Assembly (NCBI GenBank): GCA_021234155.1
Contig: JAJEKV010000036.1
Coordinates: forward strand, 13,841,426 to 13,905,425
Origin: Isoetes taiwanensis
Taxonomy: Eukaryota > Streptophyta > Lycopodiopsida > Isoetales > Isoetaceae
DNA length: 64,000 nt
Direction of reading: 5' to 3'
Shown here: in pieces, positions 32,369-45,549 of the stretch
Position numbering within the stretch: position 1 is the first letter of the stretch
Layout of the letters: each line of letters begins with the position of its first letter
Translations under genes and position numbers: made by a program
Notes under the pieces: model-generated
Told to the model about the DNA's origin: nothing
Database searches by the model: none
What the model saw: the letters and a program-made list of their open reading frames with translations, nothing else

Positions 32369-33040
32369 GGGGTTAAGGTAGGCGCTAGGTAGGATGGGTA
32401 GCAAGGTAGGTGGCAAGGTCGGCTATGGCGATCAAGTTCGGCGAAGGTTAGCTATGGCATTCAAACTCGGTCCGGCGGGTATGGCGTCCAAGGCGTTGAA
32501 GACAAAAAGGCAGATACAAAAAGAAAGAAACGTCCGGAAGGTTCAAATTCAAAATATTTTTTATTTTATTTTTTTTAAATGGAAAAAAGTTTTATACGTA
32601 TAAAATATGGCGCACGCGTATTTTGGCGCCGAGGAGGATTTGGATGCTCCAAATCAAATTTAAAATGCACAGAAATGTGTCGAGGCCGATTTTGCTTTTT
32701 AATTGAAATGTCGATGCTGCCAACCAGTCTCAGAGCCACTCTAGGCTAATTAAGGTGTCTTCGTTACAATGGAATAAAAATCAGCCCAATCCGAGCCTCC
32801 TAGAGAAAGTTATGACCCTCAGAATTAAGGGACCCTATGCTGACAGAAACTCAACATAGTTTTACCCTAATACTTCATAAAAAAATTTACTCTACTTAAC
32901 CCGTTTTTAATCAATTAGCCAGACACATCCTCCCTAAAGGTATCTAAGTACCCCTACACTAAAGAAAAGACTCTCCCTTATTACTAAACGGTCTAGCGAG
33001 TTAAAATATGGCTAGTGCAATGACCTGGTCTACCAGAATC

Positions 33041-33054
33041 ATGTTCTGATACCA
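33041..33054 (-). promoter_or_regulatory. Primer-binding-site-like sequence
   Basis: The minus strand reads TGGTATCAGAACAT directly after the LTR end GTCACA. This matches the initiator-Met tRNA primer site (TGGTATCAGAGC) used by many plant gypsy elements. Confidence 0.7.
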
Positions 33055-33055
33055 T

Positions 33056-35281
33056 TGTGACGCTCCCCGAGCCTATACGATGCTCCCATCGTATACGTAC
33101 GGGAAATTCCCCTCCCATGGCGACCTCATCACCACAGAAAGGCCCTCCGTATACCCCGGACCACTTGTGATGGCCAAGTGCCCGGACATGGAGGTGTCAT
33201 TCGTCCCACGCCTTCTATGGGAACCCTATATAGCGAAAGCGTACGTACGAGTTAGCACCTAGCATATAAAACATAGAATATCATACCACCAGGAAGGGTG
33301 GAATCCATCAAAATAGGAGCAACATCTCAACATCAACATAATATATGCAATACCTCAAAGGGGCTCTAACCCAGGCTCAGACTCCAAGGAATCAACTGAC
33401 AGTCAGGGCCTCCAGATAACAATAGACGGAATCATGACAAGGGCATTGGCTGGCATAGAACAATGGCTGGGGTAGTCCACTCCATCCGCCCCTCCTGTGC
33501 ACACTTTGCAGATAGGCTTAATCATGCTATGGCGTGGTTGTGACCTTCCGGAGACGTAATCTCATGGATTCACCCTATAAGACTACTCCGAGTTACATCT
33601 CCCCGCTCCGATGAGGCAGGAAAGGAGAATCCCTTCCAGAGCACGGTGCTTGCATGGGTGGCTAGAGGATCGTGGTTCCGTCTGGCAACCACGCATCCGT
33701 ACCCAACTTTAACCCCCCAAAATCCATAGGCAGCCCCGGCACGCCTATCGAGCCCAGGACATCCCTATAGGCATGTATCCTGCGACCCAGGAGGTGTCAG
33801 GTCCATACCCGGCCCATATGCGATGACCAACTATAGACCTAGCTACGGTAGGGAGCCTTGTAGCCACGCTAGGCAAGGTCCCACCCCTTGGTGCTCAGCA
33901 ACATCATACCATCGACAGCCAAGAGGGCTCTTGTGTACATGCCGCAATTAATGGGTTTTAAAGGGTTCTAGCTAGGAGCATCTCTATGCCTAGGTAGCTT
34001 TTAGGTCTCTATCCCCCTTTAGCCCAAACACGCAGGAGGAACAGAAGGAAAGAACATTCATATTAAAACCATCCATCATAATCTCAAATAGAGCATAAAA
34101 GAGAGTTTAATCATTCACCTACTCATACAAGGGTTAGATTAGAACACAACTACCTAAAGACTGACATGTGTCTTGGCTGGACCCATTGTCACGAAGAACA
34201 TCCATGATTCCAGGTTAGTTGTTGTGCTCAAGCTGCTCCTCCCTTCTCCAATCTTTCCCAAATCGATTTGGGTTGGATTGGGGGTGGAGGCCCAGCTTGC
34301 CCCCTTGGAATAGCAAGTCTCCTCTGGCCCAATCGATTTGGGGCAGGTGGCTCCCATTATTAGCTAATTAATATTATTAATTAGCCTAATTATGTTAATT
34401 GGATTAACTAATCTATAATTATTTAGTATAGCTAACATAAACCACTTTTAATGTTAACCCATAATCCCCCTGTATAGACCAAACATACTTGGTGACGTGT
34501 CACAATAGTTATACGTATAGCATATAAATACGTGGAACATCACAATTCCTAAAGTCAAATCTTTGCCTTATTGCATATATAATCCAACTAAGATCATATG
34601 CACTAGCCATTTTGTATCACGATTTTTGCAAAAGCATATCAGACCATATTCATATCACCATTTTAGGCTATCAAACATGTAAGCAGCATACCTCCACAGC
34701 AAATCGGCCTGCTATAAACATTTTGCCTCCAGAAATCGGCATCGAACTGTTATGTTAGACCATTTCCATGTTGTCTTAGAGCTGATGTTTTCAGCATGCT
34801 GCCATTTATGCGCCACAAATAAACCGGATCCCTTTAGGTATCTGATCCCTTAAGGTTTGTCGCATGTGCTTGCAGGTATATGGCAAAACGGAAAGGTATA
34901 ATTTCATTTTTTGAGAAATAATACAAGGGAGTATCGATCCACCCCATGGAAAAATTCATATCCTGCCATTTCCAAAGAATTCTAGCCAAAGTCAAAGCCA
35001 TAATAGAATATCATCAGAAAATCGACCCCAATTTCTTAGAATAGCTCTTGGACTGTTTTGTACAAACATAACATTGAATGAATGCCCCAAATGGGCCACG
35101 ATTTATAAAAAAAAAAGCAAAAAAAAAAAAGAAAAAGAAATCCCCGTAAGGCAACCTTCGTTTTTAAAAACTAGGCATTTCGTCTTATGCCTTTACTCAT
35201 AGAATTTGGTGAATAAGTGATCACCATGATATTTCTCAAGCCATTCTAAGGTATAGAATTTCTAGTATAAAGTATCTCTTG
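33056..35281 (-). mobile_element. LTR-like copy B, candidate 5' LTR of a minus-strand gypsy element
   Basis: The lower end is TGTGACGCTCCCC on the plus strand, so the LTR ends ...GTCACA on the minus strand and is followed by a primer site. The upper end is where similarity to copy A stops (minus strand TGCAAGAGATAC). The copy shares 33498-35281 with 3783-5605; differences are ordinary substitutions. Its interior side continues into the leader of the H3 fusion gene. It may be the 5' LTR of the element whose pol lies at 5606-7390, or a separate insertion. Confidence 0.65.
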
Positions 35282-35761
35282 CATCTTCTAAGTGCAAAGT
35301 CTACACCGTTATCCTTAAGGGAAACATATCAAGGGAAAACCGGCCACCAAGGCACTCGCACCAACGGCACCATAGGCAATTATACTTTGTAAGCACCATG
35401 GGCAAGTGTATCTGTCGAACTTTCACAACATATTCCTCCATAATGTATGAGCCCATCTTTCAAAAAGCATATGGTCCATTTTGATGCTAAGAAACAAACT
35501 TAGGCCCACACCTTGTAGTATCAGCAACTACATAAAATTTTAGAAATTCTTTTCAAACATTTTGCATTTTCAAACTCCTCCGATTCAAAATATGCAAATG
35601 GGAAAAGCTTATCTTTTGTCATGTAAGTTAGCTTTGCCTCATGTGGTCTTATAGGCCCAATCCACATGCAAAACGACAAAATATATCTATTGGCATCATA
35701 TTTTCCAAGGTTAAATACCATAGAAGAGAAGTTCATCATGGAATTTTCCTTCTCTCTTTGC
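35282..35761 (-). other. Flank of LTR copy B with a possible coding remnant
   Basis: A minus-strand frame of 83 codons (35772-35521) includes YDANRYILSFCMWIGPIRPH and continues with stops towards 35290. No family is recognised. Confidence 0.25.
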
Positions 35762-37516
35762 ACCGGTTCCATACCTGCCCCATCGCAATGGCTCGTAACA
35801 AGCTAGACATCATGTGGCTGGGCATGCTAGAAGGTAGATAGCGCGACTGCGCGATTGCATCCAGAAGGATAGAGTTACCCTAGGACACATGTTTGTGGAG
35901 TAGAAGATCCATCAAAAGCCCAAGTTACCGACTACCTGCTATCTTTATATTGTAAGTGCACTTGGCAAGGCCGAGTGCATTGAGTGAAAGGTCGGCGAGT
36001 CAAGCTTGGCTCCGACGGTCATAATAGTTGGTCCCTAGAGTAAATTGGATGCTACGGACTCATGTGCAAATTCAAAACCACATTCCGAGCTTGCGAGAGT
36101 GGCAAACTGGGGGAACACTTCATTTCCTCCCCATGCCCCTATGTCGAATAGGGGGAAATTTGGGGTTTGGCACATTCATGCAGTGGATGGCCAATTTTTC
36201 TTTTTGGAGATGTTCCTTGGGAGATGAGCTACCATTTGGTAGGATTAGCTGATGGAGTGGTTTGGTGCCCTGATACCTAAACCCTACAAAATATGTAGGG
36301 TTTAGGTTTTGACAGCCCTCCCTGCCTCTAGGGTTCGACGAGGAGAAGAAACAAAAAAACCCCCCAGGCACTGGTTCCATACTTTGCTCCGTCGCGATGG
36401 CTCGTAACAAGCTAGACATTGCGCGACTGGGCATGCTAGAAGGTACAGAACACAAATTCGATTGCGCGATTGCATCCAGAAGGCTAGAATTACCCTAGGA
36501 CACATGTTTGCAGGGTAGAAGATCCATCAAAAGCCCGGATTGCCGACTACATGCTATCTTTATATTGTAAGTGCACTTGGCAAGGCCGAGTGCATTGAGC
36601 GAAAGGTCGGCTCGTTTCCCATAGCGAGTCGATTTTGGATCCGTGAGGGCTTGGTCGGTCATAATAGTTGGTTCATAGAGTAAATTAGATGCTAGAACTC
36701 ATGCACGAACTCAAAACCAGCGTGATGAACTGGGGGAACACTTTATTTCCCCCTCGTGCCTCTACGTCGAAAAGGGAAAAATTTGGGGTTTGGCACATCC
36801 GTGCGGTGGATGTCCAATTTTTCTTTTCGGAGACATTCCTTGGGAGTTGAGCTACCATTTAAATGGTGGAATTAGCAGATGGAGCAGTTTTGGTGCTTTG
36901 ATACTTAAACCTTACGAAATATGTAGGGTTTAGGTTTTGGCAGCCCTCCCTGCCTTTGAAGTGGCCAAGAGCTTGCTTGCAGGGTTTCCTCTAGGGTTCA
37001 AAGAGGAGAGCAAAACAAACCCTCCAGGCACTGGTTCCATACTTGCTCCATCACGATGGCTCATAACAAGCTAGACATCGTGCGATTGGGCATGCTAAAA
37101 GGTACGACACGATAGCTCGACTGCGCGCTTGCATCCAGAAGGCTAGAGTCACCCTAGAACACATGTTTGCGGAGTAGAAGATCCATCAAAAGCCCAGATT
37201 GCCGACTACATGCTATCTTTGGATTATAAGTGCATCAGGCAAGGGCGAGTGCGTTGAGCAAAAGGTCTGCTAGTTATTCATAGCAAGTCGAGTTTGGCTC
37301 CCTCGGTCATAATAGTTGGTCCTTATAGAGTAAATTGAATGCTACGGACTCATGTGCAAACTTAAAACCACATTCGAGCTTGCTAAAGTGGCAAACTGAG
37401 AGAACACCACTTCCCCCTCGTGTTCCTACATCGAAAAGGGGGAAATTTGGGGTTTGGCACATCCGCGCGGTGGTTGGCCCTTTTTACTTTTCGGAGATGT
37501 TCCTTTGGAGGCATTG
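35762..37516. repeat. Three tandem copies of a ~0.6-kb repeat
   Basis: Units begin near 35762, 36367 and 37027, each with GGTTCCATAC...ATGGCTCGTAACAAGCTAG; the third is cut at about 37516. Each unit starts a short frame reading MARNKLDI.. that soon stops. Units differ by substitutions and deletions of up to tens of bases, so they are not recent. Their class is unknown. Confidence 0.75.
36275..36307. repeat. Hairpin with telomere-like arms
   Basis: ACCTAAACCCTAC and GTAGGGTTTAGGT are 13-bp arms around AAAATAT. A mutated version lies at the same place in the second tandem unit (about 36902-36934). Confidence 0.7.
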
Positions 37517-38089
37517 AACTTTAATACTTGTTACCATTGCTTCATCAATAATGTTCTTGAATGTCGATTGTGTCGCCACTATATATTAAGTGGCTCATAT
37601 TTCTCATGTTTGAAAATAAAAACTTGTGAATTGTCATTACTATATTGAATTGCTTGTCTACACATATATAATTCATTCTCCTTAGATTCGATTCTTTTGT
37701 ACCTTAATATTTGAGTGACACGTACACAAGTATTTTTCCTGGGTACAATCTCCGGCATGATTTTCAAACGAATTTTTTCTTTCACGGCTGCGGCTTTTAT
37801 ATTTGGGGAGGGCACAAGCTCTGCGCTTCCTACCCATGCAAATATGACAGAATTGATGATGCGGTTTCTAAAATCCTTCAAGGATCAATACAACCTTTAC
37901 AGCTACCTCTATTTGTTGGATAACAGAAGGCTTTGGGTCTTCAAAAAAGCTAAAGTGGGGAGTGTTAGAGTAATATATGTCTTTGTAGGATGCGAAAAAT
38001 CAATTGAGCGATTCAAGGCATTGGATATAGAAGACCGTGGGGCGATTCAGCGGTCTGATTATATGCTATAATCATGGCCTTACATCAGA
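37517..38089 (+). other. Possible decayed coding segment
   Basis: A plus-strand frame (37715-38071, 118 codons) begins with a hydrophobic stretch (FFLGTISGMIFKRIFSF) and goes on to TELMMRFLKSFKDQYNLYSY. I see no family match. It may be chance or an old exon. Confidence 0.2.
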
Positions 38090-41000
38090 TAAACTTCAGG
38101 CTTCGTAAAAAACTCTGGACAAGAGCGCATTTGAGAACAACAGAAAGACTAGTTGTAAATCTTTAGGCTATAAGTCTTCCTTGCTTTCCCGCTTGCTTTT
38201 CACTTTACGTTCAATCTTCCTCAGGTCTATAATAAGAGGGATTAGGAAAATCATGGTGGAGCTGGAGCTTTCACTAAACGGAAGGAGCTTGAGGCTGGAT
38301 ATAGACTCGCTACTGGAAACTCCATTAAGGTAATATACTTGATTTTTGTAGGGATGTTTTATCCAAAATATTTATCATCTTTGCTGCATTTGCTTCTGTC
38401 GAGCTTATTCTCGCCCTAATCTTCAGAGGATTGCAAAATCTTCAGAGGATTGCATTTTGCAAGTTGATAGCTATGAATTTTGATGTTCAGAAGTTTTTAC
38501 CAATAGGATATTTTATCAACAAATTCATCACCACGTGCTTCAATCTCTCATTCAGCAAGGTTTCAGGTAATTACTTTCTTGCAAGAGAATTTATTTCTTT
38601 GTAAAGGTGGCTAGGGACAAAGTAATCATTTTGACACTGTCGATTAGTCTAGAATTTTTAGATCAAGAAACAAGATATTTATTATTATTTCATTGTTTCA
38701 AGCTTCTTTCCTTTATTAATTTGATTTGCTAAGTTTTTCTTATCTGCCACTTACCAATTGTGGTGGTCTTCATTTCGATGGATGCAAGTAGCAGGTTTAA
38801 TCCACCACTCTAGAAACTACTGGTAGCCATTCTACAGGTAGGTATTCTGAGACCTCCTATTTGTTCTATTTCATTGGCATCAAGTTGTAGTGATATATCA
38901 TGAGTTAGTAAATGAAATAAAGACTGCATGACAAAGACTATGTTGAAGTCTGCTGCTTATTATATGTAGAGCTATTTGAGTATAAGATGTCTGATCCATA
39001 TTTTATGCTGCAACCATTTGAAGGTGATTGTAATGTTGGAGAATGGTTTTCTATGAATATGTGAAACGAGGTTGAGTGCCAGAAGATTTGAATATATGAA
39101 GTGCTCGAAAATTCTTTAATATGGCTGGTAAAGAGGCGAGAAAATATAAAAAAGTGTATGAGCCCCATTTGCAAGTAGTTATAGAGGATTGTCTTCAACA
39201 TGTATTTTGTTATTATCTATGTATTGACATTCTTTTTTGCAAATTTTGGACCAAACAACACCACATTCATATTTTTAGAAGAGATCTTCCCTGCAATTTA
39301 CATGCCATGGAATTTCTATTGCATCTGACAAGGCAAGCAGCAATAGTAACTCCCTCCATTCTCAAGGCAATCTACCTCCATTTCTGATATGAAGGCCTCC
39401 ATTCATGGTATGTTCTCTTAGTAAGGTAGTGGATTTGCCATTATATGTTGCTATACTATTCATGTTTCACCTTTTTGTTTGCAGCATGGTTTGTCAGGCT
39501 CGTCGCTCCTGCTCCATTGCACAAGGCTAGGGCGTAGACATTGAAGGAAATCACTCCTTTCTTCAACCATGAATATGTGGGTCTGCATGCATCTACACCA
39601 GCATCTAGCAGTAACGTATCCCTATTAGCAGCAATTATATTAAAATTGTTAACTTTTATGAAAAAGCTTATGATGCATTTACTAAAGATCTAGGCAGTGC
39701 ATGACTGCAAAAGTATCTCATGCATATATGGGAGCTTGAAATATAATGGAAGGCTTAGTGTCCAAGTAGGCAGAATGACAGATAAATTGCTCAGATGAGA
39801 TGCTTGCAAGGTAAATGACTTGCAGAATGTGTTATTTCCTTTTAATCTTTTCCGTTCAAATCTATAGATATTGCAAATAACTGTTTTACTTAAACTCTAC
39901 ACAAATTCAATGTTCCATGTCTTTTAATTTATCCTACCTTTTAGTAAAAGGCTTTTGCTTTGAATTGTATGAGTTAGAACACAAAGAGAAATGAATCCAT
40001 TACTTGATCTTAAAATAGAAGTTGTTTTCTTCTCTACCATATGCATTGTGCCACATTTTAGGCTATTATTACCTTAGAAATATGTGGGTGAAAGCATGTT
40101 AGGGCCTACATAAAAAATTACCAAAAAGGTACTTTTCTGTGTACTTCTGTGCAAGTACATAATTGTATTTTAAAGTACCTAGACTACAAGATTGACTAAA
40201 AGAAATTGTGTTATGTTCAAGAGTAGTAGTACATACATGTTGTAACGTACTTTGTGATGTCAAGAAGATGTTAAGAACTCAAATATATCATCATCTTTGA
40301 CTACCCAGAGTATTTTCCAGGTAGTTTCCAAAACATGTAGGCCCTAGCATGCTCTTACCCATGTCTTATTTGTTTATAAGGCATGCATCTAGCGGTTGCA
40401 TACCAGCTTTACACTTCTTTTCTTGGAAATAAAGTTTTGGAATGTTTGCTATACTTTAAGACCTCTAGATTGAGATATTTACATATGAGCAATGCATCTT
40501 CATTATACTTGGGAATGCGTGATGTACAAATGGTAGGATAAGAAGTATTTTAGACCCGTAGAGTTGGTGATATCCATTGGGTAGAATTTTCAGCATTATA
40601 TATCCTGTTTAGACTTTATTTTATGGCTATGTTGTCTATATATATGGTAGCTAAGTTGATTTTTTTTTTCCAATTACTTGCAAGGAACAAGATGTCTATT
40701 GGATACACGTGAATAAACATCAACGTTTGATTGTATGTGTGGTTGGATTTAAATGCTGGTCTCTTTGTGCTTGCTTTAAAAATATGTTCCCTGAGATTTG
40801 AAGTGTTTTGGCATTCGTTTTTCACATTTTTACCTCTATTTCTAACACCCTTCCTTAACTGTATTCAACTAGGGCCAATGACTTAAATATCGATGCAACA
40901 ACTTTCAAATTGTTCACTTTCAACGTTCACAATGTTCACAAACATTACTTTCAAAGACTGATGAAGAGAAATGTTTGCGGTGGCCTTGGCCGCCGCGATA

Positions 41001-42530
41001 AATTTTTTGTATTTTTAATGGTTTGACAAACTAACAAGATTTAATATTTTCATGATGCAATATTCTAGACTTGAAGGTTAATGAATGCACCATCATGAAT
41101 CTTTGACCTAGTGAAAAAAATCTGATGAATGAATGCTCATGACTATTGGCGATCTAACCGGATCCGAGAGGATAAATATGCATTCAGCTAATGAGAAGCC
41201 AATTCCAGACGTTGACAGATGCAACCAAGATCATGCTTTCTCGTAACTCTTCTTTATTGAATATATGTTAAGCATGTTGTTCTAAGTTGTTGCCTAGGTG
41301 AAGTTAATTATTTGAACATCTATCACCTTATTGCTAGACTAGATGGTACAATGGATATGAATATTGTTTGAGTTTAACAAAGGATCTTGTACTTTCTTGA
41401 GATTTTAATATTTTAGCTTGGCTAAGTGGTATGGGCTTCTAAAATAAGGTTAGATGGAAATGAGGATGGAGAAATGTATCATTGATTCACCACATTATTT
41501 CCCTATCCATACATCTAAAATTGAACATTGCTTATTATAAGGAGTAAAAGTCTTAGGTACATGCTCGACGTTATTTAAAGTTTTACATTAGGACATTAAT
41601 ATCCCTTATCACAAGTGAGTTATGCCCTCAACTTTATCTAGAATGGTACATTATTGGTAGTAGAATATTTGTAACCCCCGTGTGAATATGCACCTAAACT
41701 AAAGGGGGTTCCAGGGGGATTTTAATTTAAGAGTGTTGGATCCAATGGTTTGTGTTAATTAATATTAATGGTGGTTATGTAATAGTTGCTATATTAAAAA
41801 AAAAAAAAAAATGGCCTTCGGGTCCTAACAAAAGCAAACATACAAAAAAGAAGTTTAAGTTATATTGAACGTTAATGTTGTTACAACAATGATTTATTTG
41901 TTACAGCAAATTAAATACCAATAAAAACTAGTGTAAAGAAGGTGAATGTGATTTTTATTGACAATAGCTAGAAATGTTACTTGATTTAAAGGGCTCCAAA
42001 AACATAAAGCTGCCCTCAAATTAAGGCCAACAAATAAATGTCAAGACATGTGGGGCTGCAAAAACGCGAAGCCGCCCTCATAATTGAGGCCAACAGTTAA
42101 ATGTCAACACATGTATTGTTCACAAACTATGTAGCATTGAAGTATATTGCTGAAAAAGTATGTAGAAGACTACTTCCAGCTGCACTACTACTTTGGTCGT
42201 TGCCATGCAGCTATGTTGCCACGTGTAAGAAATGCTGAAAAACTTGAACTTTTCACATATATGTAGCAACGTGTCCAAGCCAACAACGTGACCAAGCCCA
42301 GGATTTGAAAAGAATCAGCAGACTGTAGCCATACAAGCTCTCCTCAAATATTTAAGAATTATTACAATGAAGGACCGTGCTCTTTGATAGCATAATAGAA
42401 CCTCCAATCCAGACACAATATTTTCTTTTAGATGCAACCACCATAATCATCATGTTGCTGGGAGCAAGTGCACTAATTTCTTTGCTAATCTGACTGGCAA
42501 TTCCAGGAAACATAGTTCAACATCAATGTT
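38090..42530. other. AT-rich intergenic region
   Basis: No gene is recognised. A short possible coding stretch MVELELSLNGRSLRLDI occurs near 38252 in front of a GTAATA donor-like site. A 14-nt A-run lies at about 41797. The phrase GGGGGTTCCAGGGGGATTT near 41704 belongs to the repeat described at 44594-45475. Confidence 0.4.
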
Positions 42531-42822
42531 TTGAATCCTAAATTGTAATAAATATAATACAGAAGAATAGAATCTCTTAAGACATAAGAATGTCTATAAA
42601 AATGACATTAAAAAAAGTACATTCCCTTGTGGTCCTGCTGTAATAAACACTGTGAAGCATTAAAACAACCTATGTTGATTCTCCCATGATGCTTATGGAG
42701 TCGACAGGCATCACAATTCTGTACATAGAACAAGAAATTGTGTGTGTTTGCTTCATACTGCAAATCAAAAGAAGAATTTGTTAAGTTTAGTGCCACCATG
42801 CAAATTCGTGAAGAGAACAAAT
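42531..42822. repeat. Direct repeat, first copy
   Basis: Similar to 43068-43400 over about 290 bp, beginning TGAATCCTAAATTG and ending with CGTGAAGAGAACAAA. The second copy has a ~40-bp extra piece. Confidence 0.75.
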
Positions 42823-43067
42823 ATAGTTTGTGTAGTCTAAAAGGGAAATGGGTCTGCTTGTTGCTACTGGAGAAAGATTTCAGAAAATGAGCCGTAGGCA
42901 GTAACCCTTAAAACCCTCATTGGAATAACTGATCGATTGCAAATGCTTCCGAGTCTCTTGTGCTACATATGATTATGATTCATGTCGTAAAGTACGTAGA
43001 GGGTAGAGAATAATCCATAGAAGGCATTTTAAAGGCCACCATCTACAATGCCAAGCATATCCTGCAT

Positions 43068-43400
43068 CGTGAATCCTAAATTGCAACAAACATAATACAG
43101 AAGAATAGAATATCTTAAGATAGAAGAATGTCTATAAAAATGACATTAAAAAGGTGCATTCCCTTGTGGTTCTGTTGTAATAAACACTGTGAGGCATTTT
43201 ATTAACAGAAAATCTGAACTTAAACAAAAAAAAAAGATAGAAAGCAACTGTATTGATTCTCCCATGATGTCTATGGAATCGATAGGCATCACAATTCTGT
43301 AAATAGAACAAGAAATCGTGTGTGTTTGCTTCATACTACAAATCAAAAGAAGAATTTGTTAAGTTTAGTGCCACCGTGCAAATTCGTGAAGAGAACAAAG
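43068..43400. repeat. Direct repeat, second copy
   Basis: Partner of 42531-42822. A short (AGAAT)n tract follows at about 43514. Confidence 0.75.
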
Positions 43401-44593
43401 TTCTGTCCAATGCAGACAGAACCTTGCCTTAGACTAACTTCAAAAATGATTTGATGACCCATTGCCATGGGTTCCGCCCTCTGCCCTTAGACGATTTAAT
43501 AACCCTTGCCTTAGAATAGAATAGAATAGACTAACCCTACAAATGAAGAGCTCGACATCTGCATGTGGAGTTTCAATTTTCCTTTTTAAATATGGCATTA
43601 GAAAAGGGCTTGTACTGTAAACCCTTGGATTAAAAGGGCCTAGGGTCGATCGTGGCCATTGAGATGGAAAAGGGAGCAAAAACCATTAAGAATGTGCACC
43701 TAAAACATGAAAATACATTGCGCATTCTAGATGTACTAATTAGTACACCTCGTGCAATACGCCCATCAAATCATATAAAAACCATAGCAAAAAGCGTACA
43801 AAAATACAAAAGAAACCCTATGTTATTGTGCTATATATTTGCTATAGGAGAATCCTTGATGATGATGCTCTACACCATACCTCTAGGGCTCCTCACCACC
43901 CTAAATATGCAAGGGAACATCTAAAGCATGAATGATAAACATTTTAAATAATCCAAATCCTCTTTCAGAGAAAATATGCACACTGTATGGATACTAAATA
44001 GTATACCACACAGAATACATTGGCCAAAAGAAAAGTACAAATGTACACTTAGGTAGAAAACAAGAAAGAAAACATAGACCACACCATGCAACCACTAAAC
44101 AAGTCAATGTACATAACAAAATTTATAATTACAAATAGGGATCATGCTCTAAAAGTAGTGCAAAATTAGATATAATAGTTGAAATTACTAGTTATTTTAA
44201 AAAATTATGCTCAAAATCCGTAATGACTTTAAGGACTGGAACAAGTATATTAAAAGAATAACAATATAAACCAACATAGTAGACCGCTAACAAGCATAGT
44301 AAATAAGCATGTACAAAAAAACCATAACACACTCTCAAAATCAAACATGGTTTTTGAACTAATAAAAAAAAATTGGGAGGATTAAAATTGGATTAAAACC
44401 ATGTATATGACAGTGATAACTAGTATGTAAAATCATCTTTAATTATAATATTGACAATGTATGCTTAAAAATCACCTCCTAAACTAGTACTATTTTTAAG
44501 AAACTAGTGTAAGACATAGAATTAGTATAAGAACTATGATCAAACTAGTAGTGATATTACCAAACCATGAAAGCCATCTAGTTTTTATTGACA
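43401..44593. other. AT-rich spacer
   Basis: The longest frame (43652-43924) has no recognisable feature, and no gene is called. Confidence 0.4.
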
Positions 44594-45475
44594 ATATGTA
44601 GCAAAATAACAGGGGGTTCTAAGGGGATTTAATATGGATGTAAAAATAACAATTCCTGAAACCATAGACCATATATGCCTAAAACAATTGAATACGTCGT
44701 TATAAAAAAAATATAGATTCAAGATAAAAAATAATCGCATTAGCTCACTGAGCATATTGGCTAAAATAGTCTTATTAGGACATTGAGTTATTTTAGTAGA
44801 GGTTCGAGCCCTCGTATTTCATATTCTAAAATCTTAGGCAACGCCGTATAGAGGTTCGATATTCCTTCAAAACCTTAGGTGAAATCGTATTTCATATTTC
44901 AAAATCATAGGCGCCTCCAATCATAAATGATTATAAGCGAAACGAGGGGTGTTCAGAGGCCCCAAGATACGATCTGGGTCGTTGGATCGACGAATCCGAC
45001 GACTGTGGTAGTCCAATGTGCACCTTGTTTAGAAAATATGTAGCAAAATAACAGGGGGTTCCAGGGGGATTTGATATGGATGTAAAAATAACAATTCCTG
45101 AAACCATAGACCATATATGCCTAAAACAATTGAATAAGTCGTTATAAAAAAACATAGATTCAAGATAAAAAATAATCACATTGGCTCACTGGGCATATTG
45201 GTTAAAGTAGTTTTATTAGGACATTGAGTTATTTTAGTAGAGGTTCGAGCCCCCGTATTTCATATTCTAAAATCTTAGGCAACGCCGTATAGAGGTTCGA
45301 TATTCCTTCAAAACCTTAGGCGAAATCGTATTTCCTATTTCAAAATCATAGGCGCCTCCAATCATAAATGACTATAAGCAAAACGAGAGGTGTCCAGAGG
45401 CCCCAAGATACGATCTGGGTCATTGGATCGACGAATCCGACGACTGTGGTCGTCCAAGGCGCACCTCGTTATGAC
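44594..45475 (+). repeat. Two tandem copies of a ~435-bp repeat with tRNA-like promoter boxes
   Basis: Units 44594-45024 and 45036-45475 are near identical. Each carries TAGCTCACTGAGC or TGGCTCACTGGGC (like a Pol III A box) at 44741 and 45182, and GGTTCGAGCCC (B box) at 44801 and 45242. The third copy is at 62366-62832. The boxes suggest a tRNA-derived SINE; their mid-unit position leaves this uncertain. Confidence 0.5.
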
Positions 45476-45549
45476 TTGCATGTATTAAAAACCAACCTTA
45501 TACAAGTTTCCATCATGATTATGACTGCAAGTTAATTTTTGGGGGCTTT

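Larger units (their letters stand above)
25461..32945 (-). repeat. Tandem duplication unit II (holds the 5.5-kb LTR element)
   Basis: Unit II is 25461-26001 plus 31526-32945 and matches unit I. Its left end starts inside the LINE fragment and its right end continues into the leader next to the primer-binding-site-like sequence of LTR copy B. Confidence 0.85.

Noticed and set aside
33080-34357. Short frames within LTR copy B
   Set aside because: They are not kept between LTR copies A and B and match no family.
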